From Gilvimarinus agarilyticus (GTDB lineage: Bacteria > Pseudomonadota > Gammaproteobacteria > Pseudomonadales > Cellvibrionaceae), in assembly GCF_000832015.1 (NCBI RefSeq), contig NZ_JXCJ01000001.1:2790631-2854630 (forward strand): a DNA stretch of 64,000 bases, given 5' to 3'. Of this stretch, positions 54,702 through 64,000 are shown piece after piece; position 1 is the stretch's first letter, and each line of letters begins with the position of its first letter. The translations under genes were made by a program, and so were the position numbers. Below the pieces are notes generated by a model that saw only the letters and a program-made list of their open reading frames with translations, searched no databases and was not told the DNA's origin.

Positions 54702-55922
54702 TTACCCACCAAAGTCATCCAGCATAATGTTTTCATCTTCAACGCCCAAATCATGTAGCAACTTAATAACCGCTGCGTTCATCATTGGCGGCCCACACAT
54801 GTAGAACTCACAATCCTCTGGAGCGGGGTGGTCTTTTAGGTACTCTTCATACAATACGTTATGAATAAACCCAGTCAAACCTTCCCAGTTATCTTCTGGC
54901 TGCGGGTCCGACATGGCAACGTGCCAAGTGAAGTTGTCGTTCTCCTCGGCAAGCATGTCGTATTCATCCTGGTAAAACAGCTCTTTTAGAGAACGCGCCC
55001 CGTACCAGAAAGAGATCTTACGCTTAGAGTTAAGACGCTTAAGCTGGTCAAAAATGTGCGAGCGCATTGGCGCCATACCGGCACCACCACCCACAAACAC
55101 CATCTCAGCCTCGGTATCTTTAGCAAAGAACTCACCAAAGGGGCCAAACACTGTGATTTTGTCACCCGGCTTTAAATTAAAGACATACGAGGACATGATG
55201 CCTGGCTGAATGTCTTTAGAGCCCGGAGGCGGTGTCGCAATACGGATATTAAACTTAACCAGACCACGCTCTTCCGGATAGTTCGCCATCGAGTAAGCGC
55301 GCTGCACAGGCTCGGCATTTTTGGTTTCTAAGTTAAAGAATCCAAAGCGCTCCCAGTCAGCACGGAACTGCTCTTCGATATCAAAATCAGAGAACTTAAT
55401 ATGATACGCGGGACACTCAAGCTGTACATAGCCGCCAGCGCGGAAATCTACGTTCTCCCCCTCGGGCAGCTTTAAGGTTAGCTCTTTAATAAAGGTTGCC
55501 ACATTGGGGTTCGACTCAACGGTACACTCCCACTGCTTAACACCAAATACGTCTTCCGGTACCTCTACGACCATATCCTGTTTAACCGGAGTTTGACAGG
55601 ATAAACGCCAGCCTTCTGCCGCTTGACGCTTGGTAAAATGGCTCTCTTCGGTCGGCAGCATAGAGCCACCGCCATCCGATACAACACAGGCACACTGCGC
55701 ACAAGTGCCGCCACCGCCACAGGCCGACGGCAAGAACAAGCCCGCTCCAGACAGCGTCTGCAACAGTTTGCCACCCGCAGGAACAGTGAGTTTTTTCTCG
55801 CCGTTGATATCGATGGTGACATCACCGCTCGATACCAACTTTGCACGCGCGCTCAAAATCACAACCACCAACACAAGCACGATGATCGTGAACATGGCTA
55901 CGCCAAGTATAATTTCGTTCAT
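54702..55922 (-). CDS. nqrF: Na+-NQR subunit F
   Basis: Entry point for electrons: oxidises NADH and passes electrons through FAD and a 2Fe-2S cluster. 406 aa: N-terminal membrane segment ([18 protein letters not shown]), ferredoxin-like domain with the cluster motif [12 protein letters not shown] and the fourth Cys in SCQTPV, FAD-binding [11 protein letters not shown], and NADH-binding [17 protein letters not shown] and [11 protein letters not shown]. The stop is followed 13 bases later by the apbE start. Confidence 0.97.
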   Translation of the reverse strand: MNEIILGVAMFTIIVLVLVVVILSARAKLVSSGDVTIDINGEKKLTVPAGGKLLQTLSGAGLFLPSACGGGGTCAQCACVVSDGGGSMLPTEESHFTKRQAAEGWRLSCQTPVKQDMVVEVPEDVFGVKQWECTVESNPNVATFIKELTLKLPEGENVDFRAGGYVQLECPAYHIKFSDFDIEEQFRADWERFGFFNLETKNAEPVQRAYSMANYPEERGLVKFNIRIATPPPGSKDIQPGIMSSYVFNLKPGDKITVFGPFGEFFAKDTEAEMVFVGGGAGMAPMRSHIFDQLKRLNSKRKISFWYGARSLKELFYQDEYDMLAEENDNFTWHVAMSDPQPEDNWEGLTGFIHNVLYEEYLKDHPAPEDCEFYMCGPPMMNAAVIKLLHDLGVEDENIMLDDFGG

Positions 55923-55937
55923 GTGAATCCTCGCTGA

Positions 55938-56546
55938 TTACAGATCAATGCCGCCGAATGACATAAAGCCAAGCGACATTAAGCCCACGGTAATAAAAGT
56001 AATACCCAGGCCGCGAAGCCCTTCGGGCACATCACTGTACTTCATCTTTTCACGGATACCGGCCAGCGCGGTAATGGCTAACGCCCAACCCACACCAGAG
56101 CCAACACCAAATACAACACTCTCGCCAAAGTTGTAATCGCGCTCCACCATAAACAGCGAGCCACCTAAAATGGCACAGTTTACGGTAATAAGAGGCAAGA
56201 ACACGCCCAGCGCGTTGTAAAGAGCGGGCACATATTTATCCAGCACCATTTCAAGGATCTGCACCAGAGCGGCGATAACACCGATGTAAGAAATAAGCCC
56301 CAAGAAGCTTAAGTTAACATCGGGCAAGCCGGCCCAGGCCAGTGCACCATCAGCCAGTACGTAGGTGTACAACAAGTTGTTCACCGGTACAGTGATGGTT
56401 TGCACCACAATTACCGCAATACCCAAACCAAACGCCGCACCAATTTTTTTCGATACAGCCAGCAAGGTACACATACCCAGGAAGAACGCCAGGGCCATGT
56501 TGTCGATAAAAATCGACCGAACAAATAAGCTCAAATACGCTTCCAT
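55938..56546 (-). CDS. nqrE: Na+-NQR subunit E
   Basis: Integral membrane subunit that forms, with NqrD, the pseudo-symmetric core holding an iron-sulfur centre in the membrane. 202 aa with six hydrophobic segments. Conserved cysteine segments are [21 protein letters not shown] and [24 protein letters not shown]. It starts two bases after the nqrD stop. Confidence 0.97.
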   Translation of the reverse strand: MEAYLSLFVRSIFIDNMALAFFLGMCTLLAVSKKIGAAFGLGIAVIVVQTITVPVNNLLYTYVLADGALAWAGLPDVNLSFLGLISYIGVIAALVQILEMVLDKYVPALYNALGVFLPLITVNCAILGGSLFMVERDYNFGESVVFGVGSGVGWALAITALAGIREKMKYSDVPEGLRGLGITFITVGLMSLGFMSFGGIDL

Positions 56547-56548
56547 GA

Positions 56549-57211
56549 TCAGGCCTCCTTCGCTAGCGGCTTGGTGTTAGGCGCAATTTTATAATCGGGC
56601 TGCTCTATTTGGTCTTTCTTCCACACACGGATCGCCCAGATAAACAAGCCAATCAGGAAGAACGCACTAGGCGGCAACAGCAACAAGCCGTTTGGAATGT
56701 ACCAACCGCCTTCGGTGGCAAGTGGCAACACCTGTGTACCAAACAAGCTACCGGTACCAAACAGCTCGCGAATAAACGCCAAGCCCAACAACATAGCGCT
56801 GTAGCCCAAGCCATTACCCACACCATCCAAAAAGCTTGGCAGCGGAGGGTTTTTCATGGCGAATGCTTCGGCACGGCCCATCACGATACAGTTGGTGATA
56901 ATCAAACCAACAAACACAGAGAGCTGCTTACTGATTTCAAACGCGTACGCTTTTAGCACCTGGTCAACCACAATTACCAGCGAGGCAATAATAGTCATCT
57001 GAATAATGATACGAATACTGCCCGGGGCATGATTACGTACCAAGGAAACAAACAGGTTTGAAAAGGCCACAACCGAGGTCAGTGCAATACACATAACCAC
57101 GGTAACAGCCAAGCTGCTCGTAACCGCCAGTGCCGAACAAATACCCAAAATCTGCAATGCAATCGGGTTATTGGAGAAAATCGGCGCAAATAAGAGTTCT
57201 TTGACTTTCAT
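56549..57211 (-). CDS. nqrD: Na+-NQR subunit D
   Basis: Membrane subunit paired with NqrE. 220 aa with about six membrane segments and the cysteine segments [15 protein letters not shown] and [20 protein letters not shown] that match those of NqrE in an inverted repeat topology. GGGGAGG lies over the nqrC stop and serves as its ribosome-binding site. Confidence 0.97.
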   Translation of the reverse strand: MKVKELLFAPIFSNNPIALQILGICSALAVTSSLAVTVVMCIALTSVVAFSNLFVSLVRNHAPGSIRIIIQMTIIASLVIVVDQVLKAYAFEISKQLSVFVGLIITNCIVMGRAEAFAMKNPPLPSFLDGVGNGLGYSAMLLGLAFIRELFGTGSLFGTQVLPLATEGGWYIPNGLLLLPPSAFFLIGLFIWAIRVWKKDQIEQPDYKIAPNTKPLAKEA

Positions 57212-57215
57212 GATC

Positions 57216-57998
57216 TTAGGCCTCCCCGTTCTTTAGGTTGGTCAGAAAAGGCTTATAGCCATCTTCGCCCAGCCAAAAATGAACCAGATTCGCCACGCCA
57301 CGGCTGGTCAGGGTTGCACCTGACAAACCATCAACCTGGTGATCTGCATTTTGAGACTGCGGGTCAACTTTGCCTTTTACAACCGTCAGCTCAACTTCGC
57401 CGTCATTGTCGTAAACTTCTTTGCCTTCCCACTGAGCTTTCCACGATGGGTTATCCACTTCACCGCCAAGCCCCGGCGTTTCACCGTGCTCATAAAAGCC
57501 AAAGCCTTTAACGGTGTTTAAATCAGACTCCAGCGCCAAAAAGCCGTACAAGGTTGACCAAAGGCCATAGCCACGCACGGGTAACACCAACGTTTCCAGA
57601 CCTGAATCACCTTCAATTAAGTACACCACGGCGTACTCTTCACGGCGAGAGATTTTCGCGATGTCTTCATCGGGGCTCAAATCGATAGAACGAGCCGGAT
57701 CTTTACTGGCTTTACGCTGATCATAATTAGCCGGGTCAACGGCATCGGTGAACTTGCCAGACGCCAAATCAACCACTTGTGTGGTCACGCGCTCTTCAAA
57801 CAAGCTCTCGATGCTCGCTTTATCCGATTTCTCGAGCAGGCCGGCAGCAGCCAAAATATTACGCTTAAAGTCCAGCGATTTATTGACTTCCTGCACCGGG
57901 CGCAAAAGTACGGCTGCTGTGGACACTACCACCGAGCAGACAATACACAGCAACAGCGTTACCGTGATTGTTTTCTTAATGGAATCATTACTAGCCAC
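57216..57998 (-). CDS. nqrC: Na+-NQR subunit C
   Basis: Periplasmic subunit anchored by one membrane segment ([23 protein letters not shown]). 260 aa. The covalent FMN site is the threonine of SGATLT in [14 protein letters not shown], near residue 225. ApbE modifies it. The start is the GTG at 57998, with a perfect GGAGG eight bases upstream, rather than the upstream open frame (58025). Overlaps nqrB by eight bases. Confidence 0.96.
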   Translation of the reverse strand: MASNDSIKKTITVTLLLCIVCSVVVSTAAVLLRPVQEVNKSLDFKRNILAAAGLLEKSDKASIESLFEERVTTQVVDLASGKFTDAVDPANYDQRKASKDPARSIDLSPDEDIAKISRREEYAVVYLIEGDSGLETLVLPVRGYGLWSTLYGFLALESDLNTVKGFGFYEHGETPGLGGEVDNPSWKAQWEGKEVYDNDGEVELTVVKGKVDPQSQNADHQVDGLSGATLTSRGVANLVHFWLGEDGYKPFLTNLKNGEA

Positions 57999-59196
57999 GT
58001 GCCAACCTCCGCTTGATATTTGCACGAACTACGAGGTAATCAATCAGCGGGGCAAACAAGTTAGCAAACAAAATCGCCAACATCATACCTTCCGGGAAGG
58101 CTGGGTTTACCACACGAATAATAATCACCATAAAGCCAATCAAAGCACCAAACCAGTACTTACCGGTATCGGTCATAGAGGCAGAAACCGGGTCGGTCGC
58201 CATAAAGATCATGCCGAACGCAAAACCACCCACAACCATATGCCAGTACCAGGGCATTGCCATGGAGGGGTTTGAACTTGCATCCCCGGTTAAGTTAAAC
58301 AATAAACTGGTTGCAATCATACCGAGCATAACGCCGGCCACAATACGCCACGAGGCAATCCCCATTACCAGCAGCACAGCACCACCGATAAAAATAGCCA
58401 GGGTTGAGGTTTCACCGATACTGCCCTGCATAAAGCCTAAGAAGGCGTCCATCCAGCTCAATTGTGCCTCAAGCGCTTCGACGCCATTTTGCGCAACTAC
58501 AGACAGCGCGGTTGCACCGGTGTAGCCATCAACAGCGGTCCAGACGGTATCACCAGACATGCTGGCCGGGTAGGCGAAGAACAAAAATGCACGGCCTGTC
58601 AGAGCCGGATTTAAGAAGTTTTTACCTGTGCCCCCAAACACCTCTTTGCCCAGCACCACACCAAAGCTGATACCGAGTGCAGCATACAGCAGCGGCAAAT
58701 CGGGCGGACAAATCAAGGCAAACAGTACCGAGGTAACAAAGAAGCCTTCGTTAACTTCGTGACCCCGCACCATGGCAAACAGTACTTCCCAAAAGCCACC
58801 CACAATAAAGACAACAGCGTAGATAGGCAGAAAGTAAGCGGCGCCGTGAACCAGGCAGTCCCAAATGCTATTGGGGTCAAAGCCGGCAATCGATGAGATC
58901 AGCGCGATGCGCCAACCCTCGGCACCTGCCATGCCCATATCGGCCAGAATAACATTGGCGTTATGGCCGACGTTATACATACCAAAGAACATTGCGGGGA
59001 AGGTACACATCCACACAGTGATCATAATACGCTTCAGGTCGATACCGTCACGCACGTGAGATGTGGTTTTAGCCACGTCCGCCGGACGGTAAAAAATAGT
59101 ATCGACGGCTTCATACAGCGCGTACCATTTTTCGTGCTTACCACCTTTATGAAAGTTGGGCTCGATTTTATCGAGGAAATTACGCAGTGCTTTCAT
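57991..59196 (-). CDS. nqrB: Na+-NQR subunit B
   Basis: Largest membrane subunit, with the Na+ path and riboflavin and covalent FMN. 401 aa with about ten membrane segments. The FMN site is the threonine in [10 protein letters not shown], near residue 230, and the N-terminal soluble part starts [30 protein letters not shown]. The start is three bases after nqrA's stop, and GGGAGG over that stop serves as ribosome-binding site. Confidence 0.97.
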   Translation of the reverse strand: MKALRNFLDKIEPNFHKGGKHEKWYALYEAVDTIFYRPADVAKTTSHVRDGIDLKRIMITVWMCTFPAMFFGMYNVGHNANVILADMGMAGAEGWRIALISSIAGFDPNSIWDCLVHGAAYFLPIYAVVFIVGGFWEVLFAMVRGHEVNEGFFVTSVLFALICPPDLPLLYAALGISFGVVLGKEVFGGTGKNFLNPALTGRAFLFFAYPASMSGDTVWTAVDGYTGATALSVVAQNGVEALEAQLSWMDAFLGFMQGSIGETSTLAIFIGGAVLLVMGIASWRIVAGVMLGMIATSLLFNLTGDASSNPSMAMPWYWHMVVGGFAFGMIFMATDPVSASMTDTGKYWFGALIGFMVIIIRVVNPAFPEGMMLAILFANLFAPLIDYLVVRANIKRRLARG

Positions 59197-59199
59197 GTC

Positions 59200-60543
59200 T
59201 TAACCCTCCCGCTCGATCAAGGTGAGATTGTCGCGCAAGATTGGGCCGTACTCGTACTTACCCGGGCAGACAAACGTACACAGAGCCAAATCTTCTTCAT
59301 CAAGCTCAAGACAGCCAAGCTGTTGCGCCGACTCGCTATCACCCACAACCAATGCACGAAGCAACTGGGTAGGCAAGATATCAAGCGGCATTACCTTTTC
59401 ATAAGCACCAACGGGAACCATCGCACGCTCACTACCGTTGGTGCTGGTGGTAAACGCAAAACGCTTAGAGGGAGTCAGCTTAGACAGATAGATATTCAAC
59501 ACCGAGAAGAGGTTAGTACCGGCGCGCAAGTAGTGCAGCATTGGGCGATCGTCACCCTCCGGCAAAACACTAACTTGGGTGTGGTAACGGCCGAGGAACG
59601 CGTAAGGACCACGAGCGGTGCGCCCGCCGAATACCGAACCCGAAACAATGCGGTTGCCCTCGCCTTTCAACTGACCGGCGGTTAACTCTTCAAGGCTGGC
59701 GCCCACACGGGTGCGTAACAGGCGTGGTTCATTTACGCCAGGGCCTGCCAGCGCAACAACACGGCGGGTATCGATACGGCCGGTAGCGGCAAAAGCACCG
59801 AAAGCGGCAACATCCTGATAATTGATGGTCCACACGGTTTTGGTGGCACTGACGGCATCCAAATGATGAATATGGGTGCCGACATTACCGGCTGGGTGCA
59901 CACCGGCGAACTCGTTGACAGAGAATTGATCGCCGCTCGCTACCGGGATATCGGCACCCGGCGCTTTAGAGACATAGACTTTACCCTCGGTCAGGCGAGC
60001 TAACACCTTCAAACCGTTAATAAAATCATCCGCGCGCTCTTGCAGAACAACCTGCGGATCAGCTGCCAATGGATTGGTATCCATCGCCGCGACAAAAATC
60101 GCATGAGGCGCCGAGTCGATAGCCGGAACCTTGCTGTATGGGCGGGTGCGCAACGCGGTCCACAAACCGGCTTCGTTCAGTAGCTGTCGCACGGTTTCAG
60201 CGCTGGCGCTGCTAAGCTCTGCCTCGCTTAACGCGGAGAATGTCTCGGACTCATCGCCCTCAACATCAATCACAACCGACTGCAGCATCCGGCGCTCGCC
60301 GCGATGAATCGCCGCGACTGTACCAGCAGCTGGCGCGGTATAGCGCACACCTTCGGTTTTTTTATCGGTAAATAACAGCTGTCCGAGCTTAACCTTATCG
60401 CCTACGGCCACGGCCATAGTCGGCTTCATGCCGTGATAATCTGGGCCGATGACTGCCACAGAGCGGGCCTCGGGCCCATCGGCGATCGTCTGCTCGGGTG
60501 CACCGGATATAGGTAAATCCAATCCCCGACGAATCTTTATCAT
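59200..60543 (-). CDS. nqrA: Na+-NQR subunit A
   Basis: Soluble subunit bound on the cytoplasmic side of the ubiquinone-reducing part of the pump. 447 aa, starting [18 protein letters not shown]. Other typical segments are [50 protein letters not shown], and [16 protein letters not shown]. The frame is open for 89 codons upstream to 60810, but these do not match the family, and the ATG at 60543 fits. First gene of the operon nqrABCDEF-apbE-nqrM. Confidence 0.96.
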   Translation of the reverse strand: MIKIRRGLDLPISGAPEQTIADGPEARSVAVIGPDYHGMKPTMAVAVGDKVKLGQLLFTDKKTEGVRYTAPAAGTVAAIHRGERRMLQSVVIDVEGDESETFSALSEAELSSASAETVRQLLNEAGLWTALRTRPYSKVPAIDSAPHAIFVAAMDTNPLAADPQVVLQERADDFINGLKVLARLTEGKVYVSKAPGADIPVASGDQFSVNEFAGVHPAGNVGTHIHHLDAVSATKTVWTINYQDVAAFGAFAATGRIDTRRVVALAGPGVNEPRLLRTRVGASLEELTAGQLKGEGNRIVSGSVFGGRTARGPYAFLGRYHTQVSVLPEGDDRPMLHYLRAGTNLFSVLNIYLSKLTPSKRFAFTTSTNGSERAMVPVGAYEKVMPLDILPTQLLRALVVGDSESAQQLGCLELDEEDLALCTFVCPGKYEYGPILRDNLTLIEREG

Positions 60544-60582
60544 ACGTCTCTGCCTAATCACTCGTTGGATTAATAAGTAGCA

Positions 60583-60601
60583 CGACTCAATCGCTGAGTC
60601 G
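60583..60601. promoter_or_regulatory. inverted repeat upstream of nqrA
   Basis: CGACTCA-ATCGC-TGAGTCG, a perfect 7-bp inverted repeat 40 bases before the nqrA start. It lies in the predicted leader, so it may be an RNA hairpin or a binding site. No T run follows. Confidence 0.4.
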
Positions 60602-60809
60602 CAATGTCGCTGTGTTGACTGTGCGCCAACCACTTCTATTAGTTGAAGTTTATTGATTGTTTCAGTCCGATTTGACGCACCCGACCAGGCAGAAGCCAAC
60701 GCCGGCGCCGCATTTGAGGCAATATCGCCCAAATATGGCTTAAGCTTTAAAGCTGAAAGCGGATTTGGGCGCAAAATAACAAACCAGAACCTACTAAAAA
60801 ATCGCGGCA

Positions 60810-60838
60810 ATTATAAAGATCAGGGCTGCCAATGACCA
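60810..60838 (-). promoter_or_regulatory. predicted promoter of the nqr operon
   Basis: On the minus strand TGGTCA (60833-60838), 17 bases, then TATAAT (60810-60815). This places the transcript start about 260 bases before the nqrA ATG and gives a long untranslated leader containing the inverted repeat at 60583-60601. No other gene was found in the 467 bases between nqrA and mfd. Confidence 0.5.
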
Positions 60839-60932
60839 GTGTCGTGGCACAATTTTAGCGCATCTTTGCCTAAATCAACGGATTCTCGGCGCGCAGGCCG
60901 TGAGCGCCGCCTACAAGAGGGGTAAAAGCGGG

Positions 60933-60938
60933 TACAAT
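60933..60938 (+). promoter_or_regulatory. possible -10 box of mfd
   Basis: TACAAT, 71 bases before the mfd start, with no good -35 partner. Weakly supported. Confidence 0.35.
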
Positions 60939-61009
60939 GCCCGCCTTATATTTGCGGCCTGCACGGAGCAACCGCACCCCGACAACACTAATACGCACTA
61001 TCGACTGCT

Positions 61010-64000
61010 ATGACCTTATTTGACCCTCGCCACCCCGAAGTGACCGACCGCCCGGGCGAACGCCGCCACTGGGGGCAACTCTACGGCTCGGCGCAGGCGT
61101 TAGCGCTGGCCAGTGCTGCCAACCGCCACTCGGGGCTAACGCTCGCCATCACCAGCGATACCGCTAGCGCTCAAAGGCTGGAAGTGGAGCTGCGTTTTTT
61201 TGCCGGCGAGAAGCTCAATATTTTACATTTGGCCGACTGGGAAACACTCCCCTACGATAGCATCTCGCCCCACCAGGATATTATCTCGGAGCGGCTGCGC
61301 ACCCTTTACCACCTGCCAAACACCCACCACGGCATACTGGTAGTTCCGGTCACAAGCCTCTTGCAGCGCCTGATGCCAAAAGATTACCTGGTGCAAAACA
61401 GCCTGCTATTAAAGATAGGCGAGACTCTGGATCTTGCCACCCTGCGTGACAATCTGGTTCAGGCCGGATACCGGGTGGTAGACACCGTTTACGAGCACGG
61501 CGAATTTGCCGTGCGCGGCGCACTGATCGACATCTTCCCCATGGGCAGCGACCGCCCACTGCGGATCGATTTATTTGATGACGAAATCGACACGCTCCGC
61601 ACGTTTGACCCGGATACTCAGCTCACCCTAGACAAAATCGACAAATTAGAACTGCTGCCGGCGCGCGAATACCCCCTGGACAAAAGCGGTATCAGCCATT
61701 TTAAAAACCAGTGGCACCAGCGCTTTGATGTAGACCCGAGCGCTTGCTCCATATACCGCGATGTCAGCGACGGCATTGCCCCGCCGGGCATTGAATACTA
61801 CTTACCGTTGTTTTTTAGCCACAGCAGTACGCTATTCGACTTTTTACCAGGCAACACCATTGCCTACACTCTGGGCGATATACAAGGCGCTGCCAGCCAC
61901 TTTTTACAAGAGCTGTGGGCCCGCTACGAATCCCGAGGTGTCGACCCAACCCGGCCACTGCTGGCACCACCGGAAATCTACCTGCGCGAGGAAGAGCTGT
62001 TTGCCGGCCTCAAAGGTATGAGTCGCACCCAAATTAGCGCCGAACAACTTGAAAACAAAGCCGGCCAGCTTAACTTTAACACCCGTACACCGCCGTCGCT
62101 GCCTATCCACGCCCACGCCGAAAACCCGCTCACGAGCATCGAAGCATTTTTGCTAGAGTTTAACGGCCGGGTGCTGTTTTGCGCCGAGTCCGCTGGGCGC
62201 CGGGAGACCTTACTTGAGCTGCTCGGGCGGATTCGGGTAAAGCCGGCCACGGTCGACAGCTGGCAGACATTTGCCGACTCTGACGAACGAATCGGCATTA
62301 CCGTGGGCGGAATTGATCAGGGGCTGGTTATCGCCGATGGTGCCCTCGCCCTGATTGCCGAGTCACAGCTCTTTGGCGAACGCATTCAGCAAACCCGTCG
62401 ACGACGCCAGGGGCAAGATAACGCCGAAAATGTCGTTAAGAACCTGACCGAACTTAAAATCGGGGCGCCAGTTGTGCATATCGATCACGGCGTCGGGCGC
62501 TACCGAGGGCTAGAAACCATCAGCATTGAGGGTGACACCAGCGAATTTTTAATGCTGGAATACGCCGAAGAGGCCAAGCTGTACGTACCGGTTACCAGCT
62601 TGCACCTGATTAGCCGCTACAGTGGCGCCGATGAAGAGATGGCACCACTACACCGGCTGGGCTCTGAGGCCTGGCAAAAAGCCAAACGCAAAGCCGCTGA
62701 ACAAGTACGCGACACCGCCGCCGAACTGCTCGACATCTACGCCCGGCGCGCCGCGCGTAAGGGCTTGGCGTTTGCTGACCCCAAAGCCGACTATCTCTCG
62801 TTTGCGGCCGGCTTCCCCTTTGAAGAAACCCCCGACCAGCAGCTGGCCATCGAAGCGGTCGTCAAAGACATGCTGTCGCCCCAGCCCATGGATCGCCTGG
62901 TGTGCGGCGACGTTGGCTTTGGCAAAACCGAGGTGGCCATGCGCGCAGCGTTTGTCGCCGCCCACGCTGGCAAGCAAGTGGCCATATTGGCCCCCACCAC
63001 CCTGCTCGCCCAACAGCACTATGAGTCACTCAAAGACCGCTTTGCCAGCTGGCCGTTTGTTATTGAAGTGATGAGCCGGTTTCGCACTAACAAAGAGGTC
63101 GAGAGCGTAAAAGAACGCCTCGCCGAGGGTAAAGTCGACATCGTTGTGGGCACCCACAAATTAATTCAGCCCGACATTAAATACAAAGATATCGGGCTGT
63201 TGATCATCGACGAAGAACACCGCTTTGGTGTGCGCCAAAAAGAGCAACTGAAAAAGCTCCGCGCTGAAATTGACATCCTGACCCTAACCGCCACTCCGAT
63301 ACCGCGCACCTTAAATATGTCCATGGCCGGCATTCGCGATTTATCGATTATCGCCACACCACCCGCCCGGCGCTTATCGGTGAAAACGTTTGTTCGGCAG
63401 CACGACAATGCCACTATCAAAGAAGCTGTATTGCGCGAGATTTTGCGCGGTGGCCAGGTCTATTACCTGCACAATGAAGTAAAAAGCATCGAGCGCACCG
63501 CTCGCGCCCTGCAAGAGCTAGTCCCCGAGGCGCGCATAGGCATTGGTCACGGGCAGATGCGGGAGCGGGAGCTGGAAAAAGTCATGTCCGACTTTTACCA
63601 CAAGCGCTTTAACGTCATGGTGTGTTCAACCATTATCGAAACCGGTATCGACATCCCCAGCGCAAACACCATTATTATTCATCGGGCCGACAAATTTGGC
63701 CTGGCGCAACTGCACCAGTTGCGCGGCCGTGTAGGTCGCTCGCACCATCAGGCGTACGCCTATTTGCTGACTCCCGAGCGACGCGCCATGACGGCCGATT
63801 CGATCAAGCGTCTGGAGGCAATCTCGGCGGCGGAAGACCTGGGGGCCGGCTTTACACTGGCCACCCATGACATGGAAATTCGCGGTGCAGGTGAACTATT
63901 GGGCGATGAGCAAAGCGGTCAGATCCACACGGTTGGCTTCTCGCTTTACATGGACATGCTTGATCGCGCGGTAAAAGCCATGCGTGCCGGCAAAGAGCCC
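61010..64000 (+). CDS. mfd: transcription-repair coupling factor Mfd (cut by window end)
   Basis: DNA translocase that pushes stalled RNA polymerase off DNA and recruits UvrA. The first 997 codons are present, without the C-terminal end. Visible in order: the UvrB-like N-terminal domain (LADWETLPYDSISPHQDIISERLRTL, GEFAVRGALIDIFPMGS), the RNA polymerase-interacting domain (VVHIDHGVGRYRGLE), and the RecG-like motor with Walker A GDVGFGKTEVAMRAAF (K639), the DEEH box in LLIIDEEHRFGV, TATPIPRTLNMS, and motif VI in HQLRGRVGRSHHQAYAYLL. The ATG is at 61010; the full protein would be about 1150 aa. Confidence 0.96.
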   Translation, partial: MTLFDPRHPEVTDRPGERRHWGQLYGSAQALALASAANRHSGLTLAITSDTASAQRLEVELRFFAGEKLNILHLADWETLPYDSISPHQDIISERLRTLYHLPNTHHGILVVPVTSLLQRLMPKDYLVQNSLLLKIGETLDLATLRDNLVQAGYRVVDTVYEHGEFAVRGALIDIFPMGSDRPLRIDLFDDEIDTLRTFDPDTQLTLDKIDKLELLPAREYPLDKSGISHFKNQWHQRFDVDPSACSIYRDVSDGIAPPGIEYYLPLFFSHSSTLFDFLPGNTIAYTLGDIQGAASHFLQELWARYESRGVDPTRPLLAPPEIYLREEELFAGLKGMSRTQISAEQLENKAGQLNFNTRTPPSLPIHAHAENPLTSIEAFLLEFNGRVLFCAESAGRRETLLELLGRIRVKPATVDSWQTFADSDERIGITVGGIDQGLVIADGALALIAESQLFGERIQQTRRRRQGQDNAENVVKNLTELKIGAPVVHIDHGVGRYRGLETISIEGDTSEFLMLEYAEEAKLYVPVTSLHLISRYSGADEEMAPLHRLGSEAWQKAKRKAAEQVRDTAAELLDIYARRAARKGLAFADPKADYLSFAAGFPFEETPDQQLAIEAVVKDMLSPQPMDRLVCGDVGFGKTEVAMRAAFVAAHAGKQVAILAPTTLLAQQHYESLKDRFASWPFVIEVMSRFRTNKEVESVKERLAEGKVDIVVGTHKLIQPDIKYKDIGLLIIDEEHRFGVRQKEQLKKLRAEIDILTLTATPIPRTLNMSMAGIRDLSIIATPPARRLSVKTFVRQHDNATIKEAVLREILRGGQVYYLHNEVKSIERTARALQELVPEARIGIGHGQMRERELEKVMSDFYHKRFNVMVCSTIIETGIDIPSANTIIIHRADKFGLAQLHQLRGRVGRSHHQAYAYLLTPERRAMTADSIKRLEAISAAEDLGAGFTLATHDMEIRGAGELLGDEQSGQIHTVGFSLYMDMLDRAVKAMRAGKEP

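Noticed and set aside
60544-60810. Upstream extension of nqrA by 89 codons
   Set aside because: The family N-terminus is [12 protein letters not shown] at 60543; the extension has no family sequence and would start with TTG.
62622-63071. 149-codon open frame within mfd on the same strand
   Set aside because: Pro/Ser/Ala-rich shadow of the mfd coding frame, which carries all helicase motifs.
61010-64000. Possible frame slip in mfd
   Set aside because: My first placement of the ATG was one base off; with the ATG at 61010 the Walker A and later motifs are all in one frame without interruption.

Overview
The window is a chromosomal segment of a gammaproteobacterium. It carries a Na+-pumping NADH:quinone reductase operon (nqrABCDEF-apbE-nqrM), soluble transhydrogenase, E. 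coli-type homodimeric pyruvate dehydrogenase (aceE-aceF), LptF/LptG, LolC/D/E, LpxK and KdsB. The gene order lpxK-kdsB-phosphatase-murB, comEC, lolCDE, PilZ gene, sthA, nqr, mfd is, to my knowledge, that of Pseudomonas, while the Na+-NQR and overall protein character suggest a marine relative such as a member of the Cellvibrionales; this placement is inference. No transposase, integrase, phage gene or CRISPR array was seen. Nearly all space is ordinary housekeeping DNA.

Layout. 1-5.5 kb (minus): queA-tgt-secD-secF, lacking the usual yajC between tgt and secD; secDF have their own promoter and a leader. 5.6-10.7 kb (plus): tRNA-Leu(CAA), then egtB-egtD and a PhzF-fold gene, then a class III cyclase/FHA protein and an RDD membrane protein. 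10.7-12.8 kb (minus): lptF-lptG. 13.1-15.5 kb (plus): pepA-holC-conserved unknown. 15.5-18.5 kb (minus): a sugar-efflux-type MFS transporter and an AT-richer secreted FG-GAP repeat protein. 18.8-23.5 kb (minus): aceE-aceF. 23.8-28.1 kb (minus): TusA-like gene, PerM-type transporter and a pitrilysin-like protein without its zinc motif; bepA diverges from them. 29.8-35.2 kb: slyX, a serine hydrolase, lipo-cytochrome c, an eIF1-like gene, accA, TfoX-domain gene, SirB2 gene. 35.4-39 kb (minus): gacA-uvrC-pgsA-tRNA-Cys-tRNA-Leu, the E. coli/Pseudomonas order but without the tRNA-Gly. 39.2-44.4 kb (minus): exbB-exbD-lpxK-kdsB-phosphatase-murB and alkB. 44.4-51.8 kb: comEC, DUF2062 gene, lolCDE, a PilZ gene and a small secreted protein. 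51.9-60.5 kb (minus): the nqr operon through sthA. 61.0 kb to the end (plus): mfd, cut by the window edge.

How the genes work together. Several blocks serve the envelope: SecDF for export, LptFG and LpxK/KdsB for LPS, LolCDE for lipoproteins, BepA for outer-membrane quality control. The nqr block is self-contained: six subunits plus the two maturation factors that attach FMN (ApbE) and supply iron (NqrM). The egtB-egtD-PhzF block should make ergothioneine or a related thiol-histidine and may add a step not yet known.

The most interesting points are a transcription terminator embedded in the signal-peptide codons of apbE, the PhzF-like gene translationally coupled to egtD, the full-length M16 protein with a destroyed HXXEH motif translationally coupled to a PerM permease, the secDF leader standing where yajC normally is, and the FHA-fused cyclase lacking the catalytic arginine.
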